34,713 bases of DNA, taken from positions 1 through 34,713 of the forward strand of contig WQYD01000013.1 of the NCBI GenBank assembly GCA_009781445.1, in the 5' to 3' direction. The notes beneath the pieces are model-generated. The model had not been told where the DNA came from, did not search any database, and worked only from the letters and a program-made list of their open reading frames with translations. Both the position numbers and the translations under genes were made by a program. Positions 25,406 through 32,865 of the stretch are shown piece after piece; positions within the stretch are counted from its first letter, which is position 1; every line of letters begins with the position of its first letter. This DNA is from Bacillota bacterium (GTDB lineage: Bacteria > Bacillota > Clostridia > Christensenellales > DTU072).

Positions 25406-26776
25406 ATGAATTTTAAGCTAATCAGCCACTTGCCTGAATTTATGAACGAAGTGCCGGAAGTTCTAAGGGCATTTTTTCCGTATCTCAAAATAGACGCTGA
25501 TTCGCCAGAAGAACTTAGGCTTGATTTAAAAATAAAGGGCGGTGAACTGATTTTTGAAATAGGTTCGTCCTTTGCGCCTACAGTGCAAGAAGCCTTTTTT
25601 ATTTTAGCAGAAAGTGAAATTTTATTCAAGCGCGAAGCTAAAAAATTAGTTAAAAATTCGCTGTACTTATTTTGCAAAAACCTTACGGGGGTAGCCTTGC
25701 CGTACGGTTCTTTAACAGGTGTGCGCCCCACCACAGTGGCGCGTGCGGTTGGGTGCAATCCGCAAAAATTGATAAGCGAATACCATGTATCGCCTGAGCG
25801 TGCAAACCTTCTTTGCGAAACTGTTAAAAACCAAAAAAACCATATAAACATATGTGAAAACGCGGTAAGCATATATGTTAACATTCCTTTTTGCGCTTCG
25901 CGTTGCAAATATTGTTCGTTCATTTCCACAGAAATTAAGAGGGCGGAAAAACTTCTGCCTGAGTACACGGAATGCGTTTTAAGAGAAATTGAAAGCGTAA
26001 AGCAAACGGTAAATGAAAGAGGCTTAACGGTAAGATCGGTGTATGTGGGTGGTGGCACACCCACGGCTTTACCTATCAATTTGCTTGAAAAAATTCTTAA
26101 AAATTTAAGCAAAGTTGCAAGCGAATTTACCGTGGAAGCAGGCAGGCCTGATAGCTTAAATGCCGATAAATTAAGCCTTTTAAATGATATGGGAGTAAGC
26201 AGGATTTCTATAAATCCGCAATCGTTTAATAACCAAACATTAGAGGCTTTGGGGCGCGCCCATACCGCAGAAAACATATATGAAACATATGAAATTGCGC
26301 GGAAATTTAGCTTTAATATCAATATGGATTTAATTATAGGGCTACCTAATGAATCGTATGCTGATTTCAAGAATTCACTCAATAAAACCGTAAGCCTAAA
26401 GCCTGAAAACATAACCGTTCACACGCTTTCAATTAAGCGCGGTGCAGGGCTTAAAACGGACGGCGCAGTTAAATCCGTGCTTGGCATTTCGGCAATGTCT
26501 GCGGATTATTCAATTAAAGTTTTAAGCGAAAATAATTATATTCCGTACTATCTTTACCGCCAAAAAAACACAGAAGACAATCTTGAAAATGTGGGCTACA
26601 CTCTTCAAGGCAAGCAGTGCGTTTATAACATTGATCACATGGAAGAGGCGTCCTCAATCCTTGCGGTGGGCGCAGGCGCAATTTCCAAATTTATATTCGG
26701 AAAAGAAAACCGCACCGAACGAAAAGCTAATCCCAAAGGGCTTAAAGAGTATCTTGAAAGGCAAAGAGGGCAGTAA
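25406..26776 (+). CDS. hemZ: HemZ-like radical SAM coproporphyrinogen dehydrogenase family protein
   Basis: A 456-residue radical SAM protein of the HemZ/HemN family, which act on porphyrinogen side chains without oxygen in tetrapyrrole metabolism. The iron-sulfur/SAM motif is C163-ASR-C167-KY-C170. GGGTPTALP follows at about residue 213, and the N-terminal 150 residues carry the HemZ-type extension, with YGSLTGVRPTTVA. The ATG begins five bases after the icd stop with no Shine-Dalgarno sequence, so translation is probably coupled to icd. HemZ-like proteins are often annotated on similarity alone, and an exact coproporphyrinogen activity is not proven by the sequence. Confidence 0.88.
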   Translation: MNFKLISHLPEFMNEVPEVLRAFFPYLKIDADSPEELRLDLKIKGGELIFEIGSSFAPTVQEAFFILAESEILFKREAKKLVKNSLYLFCKNLTGVALPYGSLTGVRPTTVARAVGCNPQKLISEYHVSPERANLLCETVKNQKNHINICENAVSIYVNIPFCASRCKYCSFISTEIKRAEKLLPEYTECVLREIESVKQTVNERGLTVRSVYVGGGTPTALPINLLEKILKNLSKVASEFTVEAGRPDSLNADKLSLLNDMGVSRISINPQSFNNQTLEALGRAHTAENIYETYEIARKFSFNINMDLIIGLPNESYADFKNSLNKTVSLKPENITVHTLSIKRGAGLKTDGAVKSVLGISAMSADYSIKVLSENNYIPYYLYRQKNTEDNLENVGYTLQGKQCVYNIDHMEEASSILAVGAGAISKFIFGKENRTERKANPKGLKEYLERQRGQ

Positions 26777-26866
26777 ACATTTTTAACTAAATTCACGCAA
26801 ATCATATGTAAATTTTTCCATGAGGAATTTCTTTCAAATTTTTTAAAATTATTTTCAATTTTGCTA

Positions 26867-26895
26867 TTGACAAAGCAAATGCACGGGTGTATTAT
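26867..26895 (+). promoter_or_regulatory. Strong promoter of the Cys-repeat lipoprotein gene
   Basis: A consensus TTGACA (26867-26872) and TATTAT (26890-26895) with a 17-base spacer. The leader of about 105 bases includes a TGCG/CATGCG-rich, alternating purine-pyrimidine stretch (26920-26962). Confidence 0.75.
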
Positions 26896-26927
26896 TTGGG
26901 TAAGGGGTAACCTAATTAGTCGTGCGT

Positions 26928-26996
26928 ATGCGCCTATATGCGTTCATGCGCGTGAGTGCGTACGGAATTATTTTCGGAAACAAAAGCGCACTTTAA
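26928..26996 (+). CDS. Possible 22-residue leader peptide
   Basis: ATG at 26928 opens a 22-codon frame (MRLYAFMRVSAYGIIFGN, then KSAL) whose stop TAA at 26994-26996 overlaps the AAGGAAGAGGG ribosome binding site of the next gene. Translation of it could gate that site. There is no Shine-Dalgarno sequence before it, so it may be chance. Confidence 0.25.
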   Translation: MRLYAFMRVSAYGIIFGNKSAL

Positions 26997-27009
26997 GGAA
27001 GAGGGAAAA

Positions 27010-28770
27010 ATGAAAAACAAATTTAAAACTTTTATCACAATCATAGCAATTATCTTAATATGTTCGGTGGTGCTTTCTGCTTGCAGTAGCAGAGAAACCG
27101 AGAACAACGGCGCAGGCGAAGGCTGTGGCGAATGCGGATTGCACGCTTGCATAGCTTGCGAACCCTGCACCGCACACACCTGCACCCCTTGCGACAAGGC
27201 TTGCCAACTGCACACTTGCAACGGTTGCGAAATAACCTGTGCATTGCACACCTGTGAAATATGCGAAACGATTTGTGAAGAAACAACCTGCGCGATATGT
27301 GACGGTGGCGAGGGCGGATCGTATTATGCTTGCAACGATTGCGGGTTGCACGCTTGCTTAGCTTGCGATCCTTGCACGGCGCATAATTGCACCCCCTGTA
27401 GTAAAGCCTGCGCATTGCATACTTGTGCAATCTGCGAAAAAACTTGTGGCATTCACATTTGCGCCCCTTGCGGAATAACCTGCACATTGCACACTTGTGG
27501 CGAATGTGAAAGAGGTTGCGCCGAACATATCTGCACCACCTGCAACAAAATTTGCAATGAACACACCTGCACAATCTGCAATCTAACCTGCAACGATCAT
27601 GTTTGCACCACCTGCAACAGAACCTGCGGATTGCACATTTGTGGTGAATGCGAAATGGAATGCGATTTGCATGTTTGCGGGATTTGCGGTGAAACTTGCA
27701 CAGCGCATGAATGTGATATTTGCGAAACAACCTGTGACGGACACACCTGTGACGCTTGTGGCACTGAATGCCAAGCCCACGCTTGCGAACGCTGTGGAAT
27801 TATTTGTGGCGAGCATATCTGCGCAACCTGCGAAACAACCTGCACCGAACACACCTGCACACCCTGCAACAAAATCTGCAACTTACACATTTGTGGCGAC
27901 TGTAGCAGAACCTGCACTTTGCACATTTGTGGCGAATGCGAAAGGGAATGCGTTCAACATATCTGCGCAACCTGTAGCAGAACCTGCGAATTGCACACCT
28001 GCACAATCTGTAGCAAAACCTGCAACTTGCACACCTGCACACCCTGCAACCGAACTTGCAACTTGCACATTTGTGCAACCTGTAGCAAAACCTGCAACGA
28101 TCACACTTGCACAACCTGCAAAGGAATCTGCGAAATCAATTGTTGCTTAGAATGTGACGAAGCACATAAATGTTGCGAATGTAGCCCGTGTGACGAACAC
28201 GCTTGCGCTGTGTTCCGCTTGGTAACAAGTAGCACACACGACCTAAGTTCAGAATACTTAGTTTTAGAAGTTTGGATTGATAACACCAGCCCTATAGGTT
28301 TTAACTCTTATCAGCTTTCCTTGAATTTTGACGCTACGATGCTTACCCATGTAAGCACGGTATTAGATAAAACTATCTGCGGGTGTACAAACATGGAGCT
28401 CTGCGACGACCTTGATCATCCCTATTCCTATAGACCTGCTATAGCAGGGGGTTCGCCGGAGGAAGGAAATAACCCCGCAAACGGATATCTCTTGTTCGGC
28501 AAGAGTGGCACAGTCAGTTCCGACAGGATGAATACTCTCGCAGGCGGCGGATCGGTTATGATTGCCACCATAACATTTGCAGTTAATCCAAGCGTAACCC
28601 ATGGTTCGGAAGTTGAAATTTGGACAGGGACAACAGAGCACATACCCGATAATAACTTTATACGACGCGCGCCCACAAGCAGGTATACCCCCAATAGCTA
28701 CACTCACTTTCATAACGCAGAAGGTCATGAAGTCGCCCCAGTTACCATAACCTTCATTTCAGCAGAATAG
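27010..28770 (+). CDS. Lipoprotein with about 27 Cys/His 12-residue repeats and a cohesin-like domain
   Basis: A 586-residue exported protein. The signal peptide (residues 1-24) ends in LSAC, with Cys25 the lipidation site. Residues about 38-400 are tandem 12-residue units H-x-C-x2-C-x3-C-x2 (e.g. HTCTPCNRTCNL), about 27 copies, giving roughly 90 cysteines in all. The block starting CGLHACIACEPCTAH recurs after a GGEGGSYY break near residue 100, so a longer duplication is layered on the repeats. The C-terminus (about 400-586) looks like a cohesin/immunoglobulin-type beta domain (LVLEVWIDNTSPIGFNSYQL). The ATG at 27010 has AAGGAAGAGGG before it. Each unit could hold a metal or iron-sulfur centre, or be disulfide-bonded; function unknown, and I know no named family for it. 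Confidence 0.85.
   Translation: MKNKFKTFITIIAIILICSVVLSACSSRETENNGAGEGCGECGLHACIACEPCTAHTCTPCDKACQLHTCNGCEITCALHTCEICETICEETTCAICDGGEGGSYYACNDCGLHACLACDPCTAHNCTPCSKACALHTCAICEKTCGIHICAPCGITCTLHTCGECERGCAEHICTTCNKICNEHTCTICNLTCNDHVCTTCNRTCGLHICGECEMECDLHVCGICGETCTAHECDICETTCDGHTCDACGTECQAHACERCGIICGEHICATCETTCTEHTCTPCNKICNLHICGDCSRTCTLHICGECERECVQHICATCSRTCELHTCTICSKTCNLHTCTPCNRTCNLHICATCSKTCNDHTCTTCKGICEINCCLECDEAHKCCECSPCDEHACAVFRLVTSSTHDLSSEYLVLEVWIDNTSPIGFNSYQLSLNFDATMLTHVSTVLDKTICGCTNMELCDDLDHPYSYRPAIAGGSPEEGNNPANGYLLFGKSGTVSSDRMNTLAGGGSVMIATITFAVNPSVTHGSEVEIWTGTTEHIPDNNFIRRAPTSRYTPNSYTHFHNAEGHEVAPVTITFISAE
27120..28205 (+). repeat. Array of about 27 imperfect 36-bp coding repeats
   Basis: Units encode HxCxxCxxxCxx and use TGC/TGT and ACC/ATC codons repetitively. 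The array is in frame throughout, has no constant spacer and is not a CRISPR. Confidence 0.85.
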
Positions 28771-28806
28771 TCAAAGCACAAAAGAACAACACATTACCTA
28801 ATTAAG

Positions 28807-28834
28807 CGGTAGCAAATGCTACCGTTTTCTTCTT
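28807..28834 (+). terminator. Intrinsic terminator after the Cys-repeat lipoprotein gene
   Basis: CGGTAGCA (28807-28814) pairs with TGCTACCG (28817-28824), followed by TTTTCTTCTT. Confidence 0.8.
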
Positions 28835-28914
28835 GTGGGAATTTACGACAGGCGGTATTTTGGTGTCTAATTTTCTTTAAATTTTATTTAGTTGATTTAA
28901 AAATTAAAATTACA

Positions 28915-28943
28915 TTTTCATTAAGGGTTTTTTATGTTACAAT
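28915..28943 (+). promoter_or_regulatory. Candidate promoter of the ThDP-enzyme gene
   Basis: TTTTCA (28915-28920) and TACAAT (28938-28943) are 17 bases apart. The leader holds a small GCCC/GGGC hairpin (about 28969-28985) just before the ribosome binding site. The AT-rich surroundings make this tentative. Confidence 0.4.
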
Positions 28944-29000
28944 AGTAATAATAAAACTAAAATATAATGCCCTGCATTTTTGGGCGAAGGTGAGGCGATT

Positions 29001-30785
29001 GTGAAATTAACAGGCGGTGAAATTGTAATTAAGCAAATTATTAAAGAGGGTGTTCCGTATATTATCGGCATTCCGGGGCACGGTGCGCTTGCGTTGTTTG
29101 ACGCGATTAGGAAAGAGGACGAAGCGGGTAATATCAAGTACATTCAAGTTAAGCATGAGCAGGCGGCGGCAGGCATTGCAGACGGCTACTACCGCATTAA
29201 GGGCGAACCCCTTGCGGTTTTTGCATCCATTGGGCCAGGCGCGCTTAATTTAAGCATTGGGCTTGGCACTGCTTATGCGGATTCAACCGCATTTTTGGCA
29301 CTTTGTGGCGATACCCATGTTCACATGAAAGGCACAGGCGTTTTGCAAGAACTTGAAAAATATCAGGACAGCAACATTATCAGAAGTTTAGAACCTCTTG
29401 CCAAAAGAAGCTGGCGTGCAGAATCCGTTAAGCAGTTGCCAAGAATGGTGAAACGCGCTTTCCGTGAAATGCTTACAGGCAGGCGCGGGCCTTGCGTTAT
29501 GGCATTGCCAATGGATGTTCAGGCAGACGGGCTAAATGTTAGCGAAGACACATTCGTTAAAGAGGATATCAACATTAAGGCTTGCGCGGATAAGGAAGCC
29601 ATTGAAAGGGCAATCGCGCTAATGAAATCCGCCAAACGCCCCGTTATCATTATGGGTGGCGGTGCGCTGAATGCAAGGGCAGGCGAGATTATCACAAAAC
29701 TTGCCGAAAAGTGGGGCGCAGGCATGATTACCACGCTTGCCTCAAAAGGAACTGTAGCCGAAACTCACCCCCAATATTGCTTCCACACAGGCGCAAAAGG
29801 CACACCGATTGGTGTTAAGATTTGCAGAGAGGCAGATGTGGTTCTTGCACTTGGCACAAGGTTTGCAGACGAAACCACCTGTTCTTACAGAAAAGGAATT
29901 TCCTTTAACTTCCCCGATACTAAGCTGATTCATGTGGATATAGACACCCACGAAATCAGCAAGAATTACAAAGCCGATGTAGCCATTAACGCAGATTTAA
30001 TTGATACGGTTGAACAAATTCTTGCCAAGAATCCCAAATTCAACATTAGCAAAGCGTACCTTGACGAAATCACAGCGTTAAGAAAAGATTGGTTTAGTTA
30101 TTTAGACGGTATCAGAAAACAAAAAACTGATAAAATGACAATTTCAAAACTTGCAGGTATTTTTAACGATACGCTTCCCGCAAACACGATTATTGCCACT
30201 TCCTCAGGAAACACCCAAGCGCAACTTTTCCAAGAATATTGCTATAAAGAGCCTTATTGCAATTTAACCACAGGCGGTTTTTCCACCATGGGTTGGGCGA
30301 TTCCCGCCGCAATCGGCGCAAAACTTGCCTCACCGAATCAGCCCGTAATCGCGTTGCAAGGGGACGGCGATTTTATGATGATAATGCAAGAGCTTGCCAC
30401 CATGGCGAAGTACGATATTCCCGTGATAGTGGTTGTGCCTGATAACAGCGGTTGGATGGCGATTAAGGATTTGCAAATAGATGTTTTCAACCAACCTTTC
30501 GGCAATGATTTCGTTAAAGACGGCAAGCCGTACAGCCCCGATTTCGCCACGATTGCAGAAAGTTTTGGCATAAAGGCATATAGAGCGCATGACGAATCCG
30601 CCATAAAATCCGCCCTCAAAGATGCGGTTAAATTAAATAAACCCTGCCTTATCCATATCAATGTTACGGCGGTTCACCCTTATTCGGGCGGTAGGGCCTT
30701 TGGTTGGTGGGATGTTCCTATTCCTATATATATGGAAGAAAAAAGAGCGGTTTACGAGAAAAACGCTTCCGAAGAAACGGTTTAA
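29001..30785 (+). CDS. Thiamine-diphosphate-dependent enzyme, acetolactate synthase family
   Basis: A 594-residue enzyme with the three-domain ThDP fold. The catalytic Glu is in KHEQAAAGIADGY, a central FAD/nucleotide-type domain follows (PVIIMGGGALNA ...), and the ThDP/Mg site is GDGDFMMIM with the Asn about 26 residues on (VVVPDNSGW). The start is set at GTG 29001, with GAGG five bases ahead; a TTG at 28980 would add seven residues and lacks one. Members include acetolactate synthase, oxalyl-CoA decarboxylase and IolD. The coupled Gfo/Idh/MocA dehydrogenase hints at sugar or polyol metabolism rather than branched-chain amino acid synthesis, and no small regulatory subunit is nearby. The substrate is unknown. 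Confidence 0.82.
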   Translation: MKLTGGEIVIKQIIKEGVPYIIGIPGHGALALFDAIRKEDEAGNIKYIQVKHEQAAAGIADGYYRIKGEPLAVFASIGPGALNLSIGLGTAYADSTAFLALCGDTHVHMKGTGVLQELEKYQDSNIIRSLEPLAKRSWRAESVKQLPRMVKRAFREMLTGRRGPCVMALPMDVQADGLNVSEDTFVKEDINIKACADKEAIERAIALMKSAKRPVIIMGGGALNARAGEIITKLAEKWGAGMITTLASKGTVAETHPQYCFHTGAKGTPIGVKICREADVVLALGTRFADETTCSYRKGISFNFPDTKLIHVDIDTHEISKNYKADVAINADLIDTVEQILAKNPKFNISKAYLDEITALRKDWFSYLDGIRKQKTDKMTISKLAGIFNDTLPANTIIATSSGNTQAQLFQEYCYKEPYCNLTTGGFSTMGWAIPAAIGAKLASPNQPVIALQGDGDFMMIMQELATMAKYDIPVIVVVPDNSGWMAIKDLQIDVFNQPFGNDFVKDGKPYSPDFATIAESFGIKAYRAHDESAIKSALKDAVKLNKPCLIHINVTAVHPYSGGRAFGWWDVPIPIYMEEKRAVYEKNASEETV

Positions 30786-30836
30786 CGGCACAAGAACAAG
30801 GCTTGATAATAAAGCAGTAGCAAAAAGGAGCGGAAT

Positions 30837-32039
30837 ATGGCAAAATTGAAATTTGTTTTAATAGGTTGTGGCAGAATTTCCACAATGCATGTGGAAGGGT
30901 ATAAAAATAATCCAGACGGGGAACTTTGGGGTGTGTTTGACATCAATAGGGCAAATGCCGAAAAGTTTGCAGAGGAATTTAAAGTTCCCAAGGTTTATGA
31001 TAGCTATGAGGCGGTTTTGGCAGATCCTGAGGTTAGCGGTGTTGAACTCATAATTCCGCACCACTTGCATTGCGAATATACCATTAAGGCTTGCGAGGCA
31101 AAAAAGCATGTTTCTTGCCAAAAGCCCATGGCGTTAAATCTTGCAGAGTGCGATAAAATGATTGCTTCCGCCAAGGAAAACGGTGTGATTTTAAAGGTTT
31201 ACGAAAACTTTGTGTTCTATCCGCCTTATTGCCTTGCCAAACAAATGATTGATAGTGGGGAAATCGGCGAACCGCAGGGTATCCGCCTTAAAATGAACAA
31301 CGCAGGGCTTTTATCACGAAATGTGCCGATTCTTTTTAAAGAGGCAGATAAAGGACACGCCCCTGTGGATAAAAACCTTGAGCCGACAGGTTGGGAAATC
31401 CCCAAAAAATCTTGGCTGTGGCGGTTTAACGAAACGCTTAGCGGTGGCGGGCCTACCGTGTTTGATGACGGGTATCACAAATTTTCCGTGGCAATGTACT
31501 TGCTTGGCGAGGTAGAAAAGGTTAACGCATGGATAGATAAAACTCAAATTATCCCAGGGGTGTATAACGATAGCCCCGCGGTTATCATGTGGAAATATAA
31601 GGATAAAACCGTGTACGGCGTGTGGGATATAATGCAATCGGATAAAATGTATATTGAAAGCAAGTATTACACCTGCGATGAACGCGTGGAAATCACAGGA
31701 AGTCGCGGTGTTATTTGGATTACGCGTTGCACAGGCACAATGATGCCTACCGTTGCCCCTGTGGTAATGTATAGGGACGGCAAGCTAACAGAGTTTTGGG
31801 TGGAACGCGCAGATTGGCAGGATTCTTTCACAGATTGCACTAAAGATTTCGTGGATTCCGTAAAGAATAACCGCCCCCCCGTTCTCACAGGCGAACGCGC
31901 CAAAGAGGTAATGAAATTTGCCCTTGGCGCAATAGATTCTTCAAATAAGAATAAGGAAATTTACCTTGATAATTATGAAGATAAAGCACTTCTTAAAAAG
32001 CGCGGGCTAATCGGTTCACTTTTAATGCGGAAAAAATAA
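30837..32039 (+). CDS. Gfo/Idh/MocA family NAD(P)-dependent oxidoreductase
   Basis: A 400-residue dehydrogenase with an N-terminal Rossmann fold (FVLIGCGRISTMHVEGY, residues about 6-22) and the family EKP-like motif at CQKPMALN (about residue 97). The C-terminal alpha/beta domain has GGGPTVFDDGYHKFSVAMYLLGE (about residues 203-225). Such enzymes oxidise or reduce sugars, inositols or their derivatives. AAAGGAG precedes the ATG, and the gene lies 51 bases after the ThDP enzyme, so the two likely act in one pathway. The first residue of the family EKP motif is Gln here (QKP), as in several divergent members; substrate not assigned. Confidence 0.88.
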   Translation: MAKLKFVLIGCGRISTMHVEGYKNNPDGELWGVFDINRANAEKFAEEFKVPKVYDSYEAVLADPEVSGVELIIPHHLHCEYTIKACEAKKHVSCQKPMALNLAECDKMIASAKENGVILKVYENFVFYPPYCLAKQMIDSGEIGEPQGIRLKMNNAGLLSRNVPILFKEADKGHAPVDKNLEPTGWEIPKKSWLWRFNETLSGGGPTVFDDGYHKFSVAMYLLGEVEKVNAWIDKTQIIPGVYNDSPAVIMWKYKDKTVYGVWDIMQSDKMYIESKYYTCDERVEITGSRGVIWITRCTGTMMPTVAPVVMYRDGKLTEFWVERADWQDSFTDCTKDFVDSVKNNRPPVLTGERAKEVMKFALGAIDSSNKNKEIYLDNYEDKALLKKRGLIGSLLMRKK

Positions 32040-32087
32040 CAGAAATAAAACGCTAAGAATCAGATAGCTTTTGCGTATCAAAAACAT

Positions 32088-32125
32088 AAAGCCAAGAAAG
32101 TTTAAAAGTATTTCTTGGCTTTTTT
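32088..32125 (+). terminator. Intrinsic terminator after the oxidoreductase gene
   Basis: AAAGCCAAGAAA (32088-32099) pairs perfectly with TTTCTTGGCTTT (32111-32122), and further T residues follow. The stem is long and the site is clear. Confidence 0.9.
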
Positions 32126-32154
32126 GAAACTATCTTTCGTTGCGGTAGCAAAGG

Positions 32155-32184
32155 AAAAACAAAAAATCGCACTTTTTTGTTTTT
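32155..32184. repeat. AT-only hairpin next to repeat copy 2
   Basis: AAAAACAAAAAA (32155-32166) pairs perfectly with TTTTTTGTTTTT (32173-32184) around TCGCAC. It could act as a second terminator or belong to the repeat element just downstream. Confidence 0.5.
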
Positions 32185-32191
32185 CACCTTA

Positions 32192-32341
32192 CGGATTTTA
32201 GGCTTTAGCCGTGAATAAATCCGCGCCGAGGGGTGAATGTTGCCGATTTATCGGCAATAGAGGGGGCAGGCGGTGAGTAATTACGAACGATTGCCCCCTT
32301 AGCAGAGTGCAAGAAATACCGCAGGAATTTATTGCACTCTG
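32192..32341. repeat. Structured intergenic repeat, copy 2, with its complete 5' hairpin
   Basis: Positions 32214-32341 match 1-128 of the window. Upstream, an additional hairpin CGGATTT/AAATCCG (32192-32223) encloses GGC-TTTA-GCC; the window edge hides the corresponding part of copy 1. The element lies between the terminator of the oxidoreductase and the promoter of the metallothionein-like operon, so it is not a leader of either. A separate small RNA gene or an inert repeat are the main options. Confidence 0.75.
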
Positions 32342-32374
32342 AACGAAATACAACTAACGGTAGCGTGCGGGGTA

Positions 32375-32403
32375 TTGACTTTAAGCCCCTTTTCCATTAA
32401 AAT
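32375..32403 (+). promoter_or_regulatory. Promoter of the metallothionein-like operon
   Basis: TTGACT (32375-32380) and TAAAAT (32398-32403) with a 17-base spacer, followed by a 40-base leader and AGGAGG at 32432-32437. Confidence 0.75.
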
Positions 32404-32445
32404 AAGCAATAGGAATTCCGAAAAATCTTAAAGGAGGAAACACCT

Positions 32446-32565
32446 ATGGCAAACGAAAAAGCACATTGTAATTGCGGTTGCGTATGCGGTGGTAACGGCG
32501 GTTGCACTTGCACGCCCGAAAGCCATTGCGGTTGTGGCGGAAACTGCCCAAGTTGCAAAAAGTAA
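32446..32565 (+). CDS. Cys-rich, metallothionein-like 39-residue peptide
   Basis: The frame encodes 39 residues with ten cysteines (8, 10, 12, 14, 20, 22, 28, 30, 34, 37) and His7 and His27: short CxC clusters spaced by glycine (AHCNCGCVCGG, CTCTPESHCGCGG). AGGAGG lies nine bases before the ATG behind a good promoter, which makes it a real gene despite its size. The composition is that of a metallothionein or metal-binding peptide, cytoplasmic since it has no signal. It ends directly at the next gene's ATG. Metal and sequence family are not established; a structural Cys peptide or redox buffer are alternatives. Confidence 0.75.
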   Translation: MANEKAHCNCGCVCGGNGGCTCTPESHCGCGGNCPSCKK

Positions 32566-32820
32566 ATGAACGAAAATATCGGGGAAATGATAGCAATCGG
32601 GCGCAAACAAAAGCGTTTAACCCAAGCCCAACTTGCGGGGCAACTTTTCGTTAGCCCTCAAGCGGTAGGAAAATGGGAACGGGGCGAAAGCCTTCCCGAT
32701 ATATTCATGCTTACAAAAATATCCGAGATATTAGGGCAAACCCCAAACTGCCTGCTTACCCCTGTCGTGTGTTCGTGCGGGGCGTGTAAGTGGTGCTGTA
32801 AGAGTTCAGAATGCAGATAA
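32566..32820 (+). CDS. XRE-family helix-turn-helix regulator with a Cys-rich tail
   Basis: An 84-residue DNA-binding protein. Residues about 8-62 form an XRE/HTH_3 domain (KRLTQAQLAGQLFVSPQAV, WERGESLPDI). The last 20 residues carry a cysteine cluster (CSCGACKWCCKSSEC), unusual for this family and suited to binding metal. The ATG begins on the base after the metallothionein-like stop with no separate ribosome binding site, so translation is coupled. A self-regulating metal-responsive operon is a reasonable inference. The 3' end forms part of a perfect 16-base inverted repeat. Confidence 0.8.
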   Translation: MNENIGEMIAIGRKQKRLTQAQLAGQLFVSPQAVGKWERGESLPDIFMLTKISEILGQTPNCLLTPVVCSCGACKWCCKSSECR

Positions 32821-32840
32821 ACAAGTTTATCTGCATTCTG
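32807..32840. repeat. Inverted repeat straddling the XRE-gene stop codon
   Basis: CAGAATGCAGATAAAC (32807-32822) is mirrored perfectly by GTTTATCTGCATTCTG (32825-32840). The stop codon (32818-32820) is within the 5' arm. No T-tract follows on either strand. Confidence 0.75.
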
Positions 32841-32865
32841 CTTAGGGGGCAACAGTTCACAAAAT

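Noticed and set aside
27050-28150. Long frames in the other five frames over the Cys-repeat gene (some Arg/Cys-rich)
   Set aside because: They are by-products of the 36-bp periodicity, which keeps every frame open; only the plus frame has a promoter, ribosome binding site, signal peptide and folded C-terminus.
27120-28205. CRISPR-like repeat periodicity
   Set aside because: Units of 36 bp are contiguous, diverged and in frame, with no unique spacers and no cas genes.
32341-32445. Repeat copy 2 as a riboswitch for the metallothionein-like operon
   Set aside because: The operon's promoter (32375-32403) is downstream of the element, so it would not be in that mRNA.
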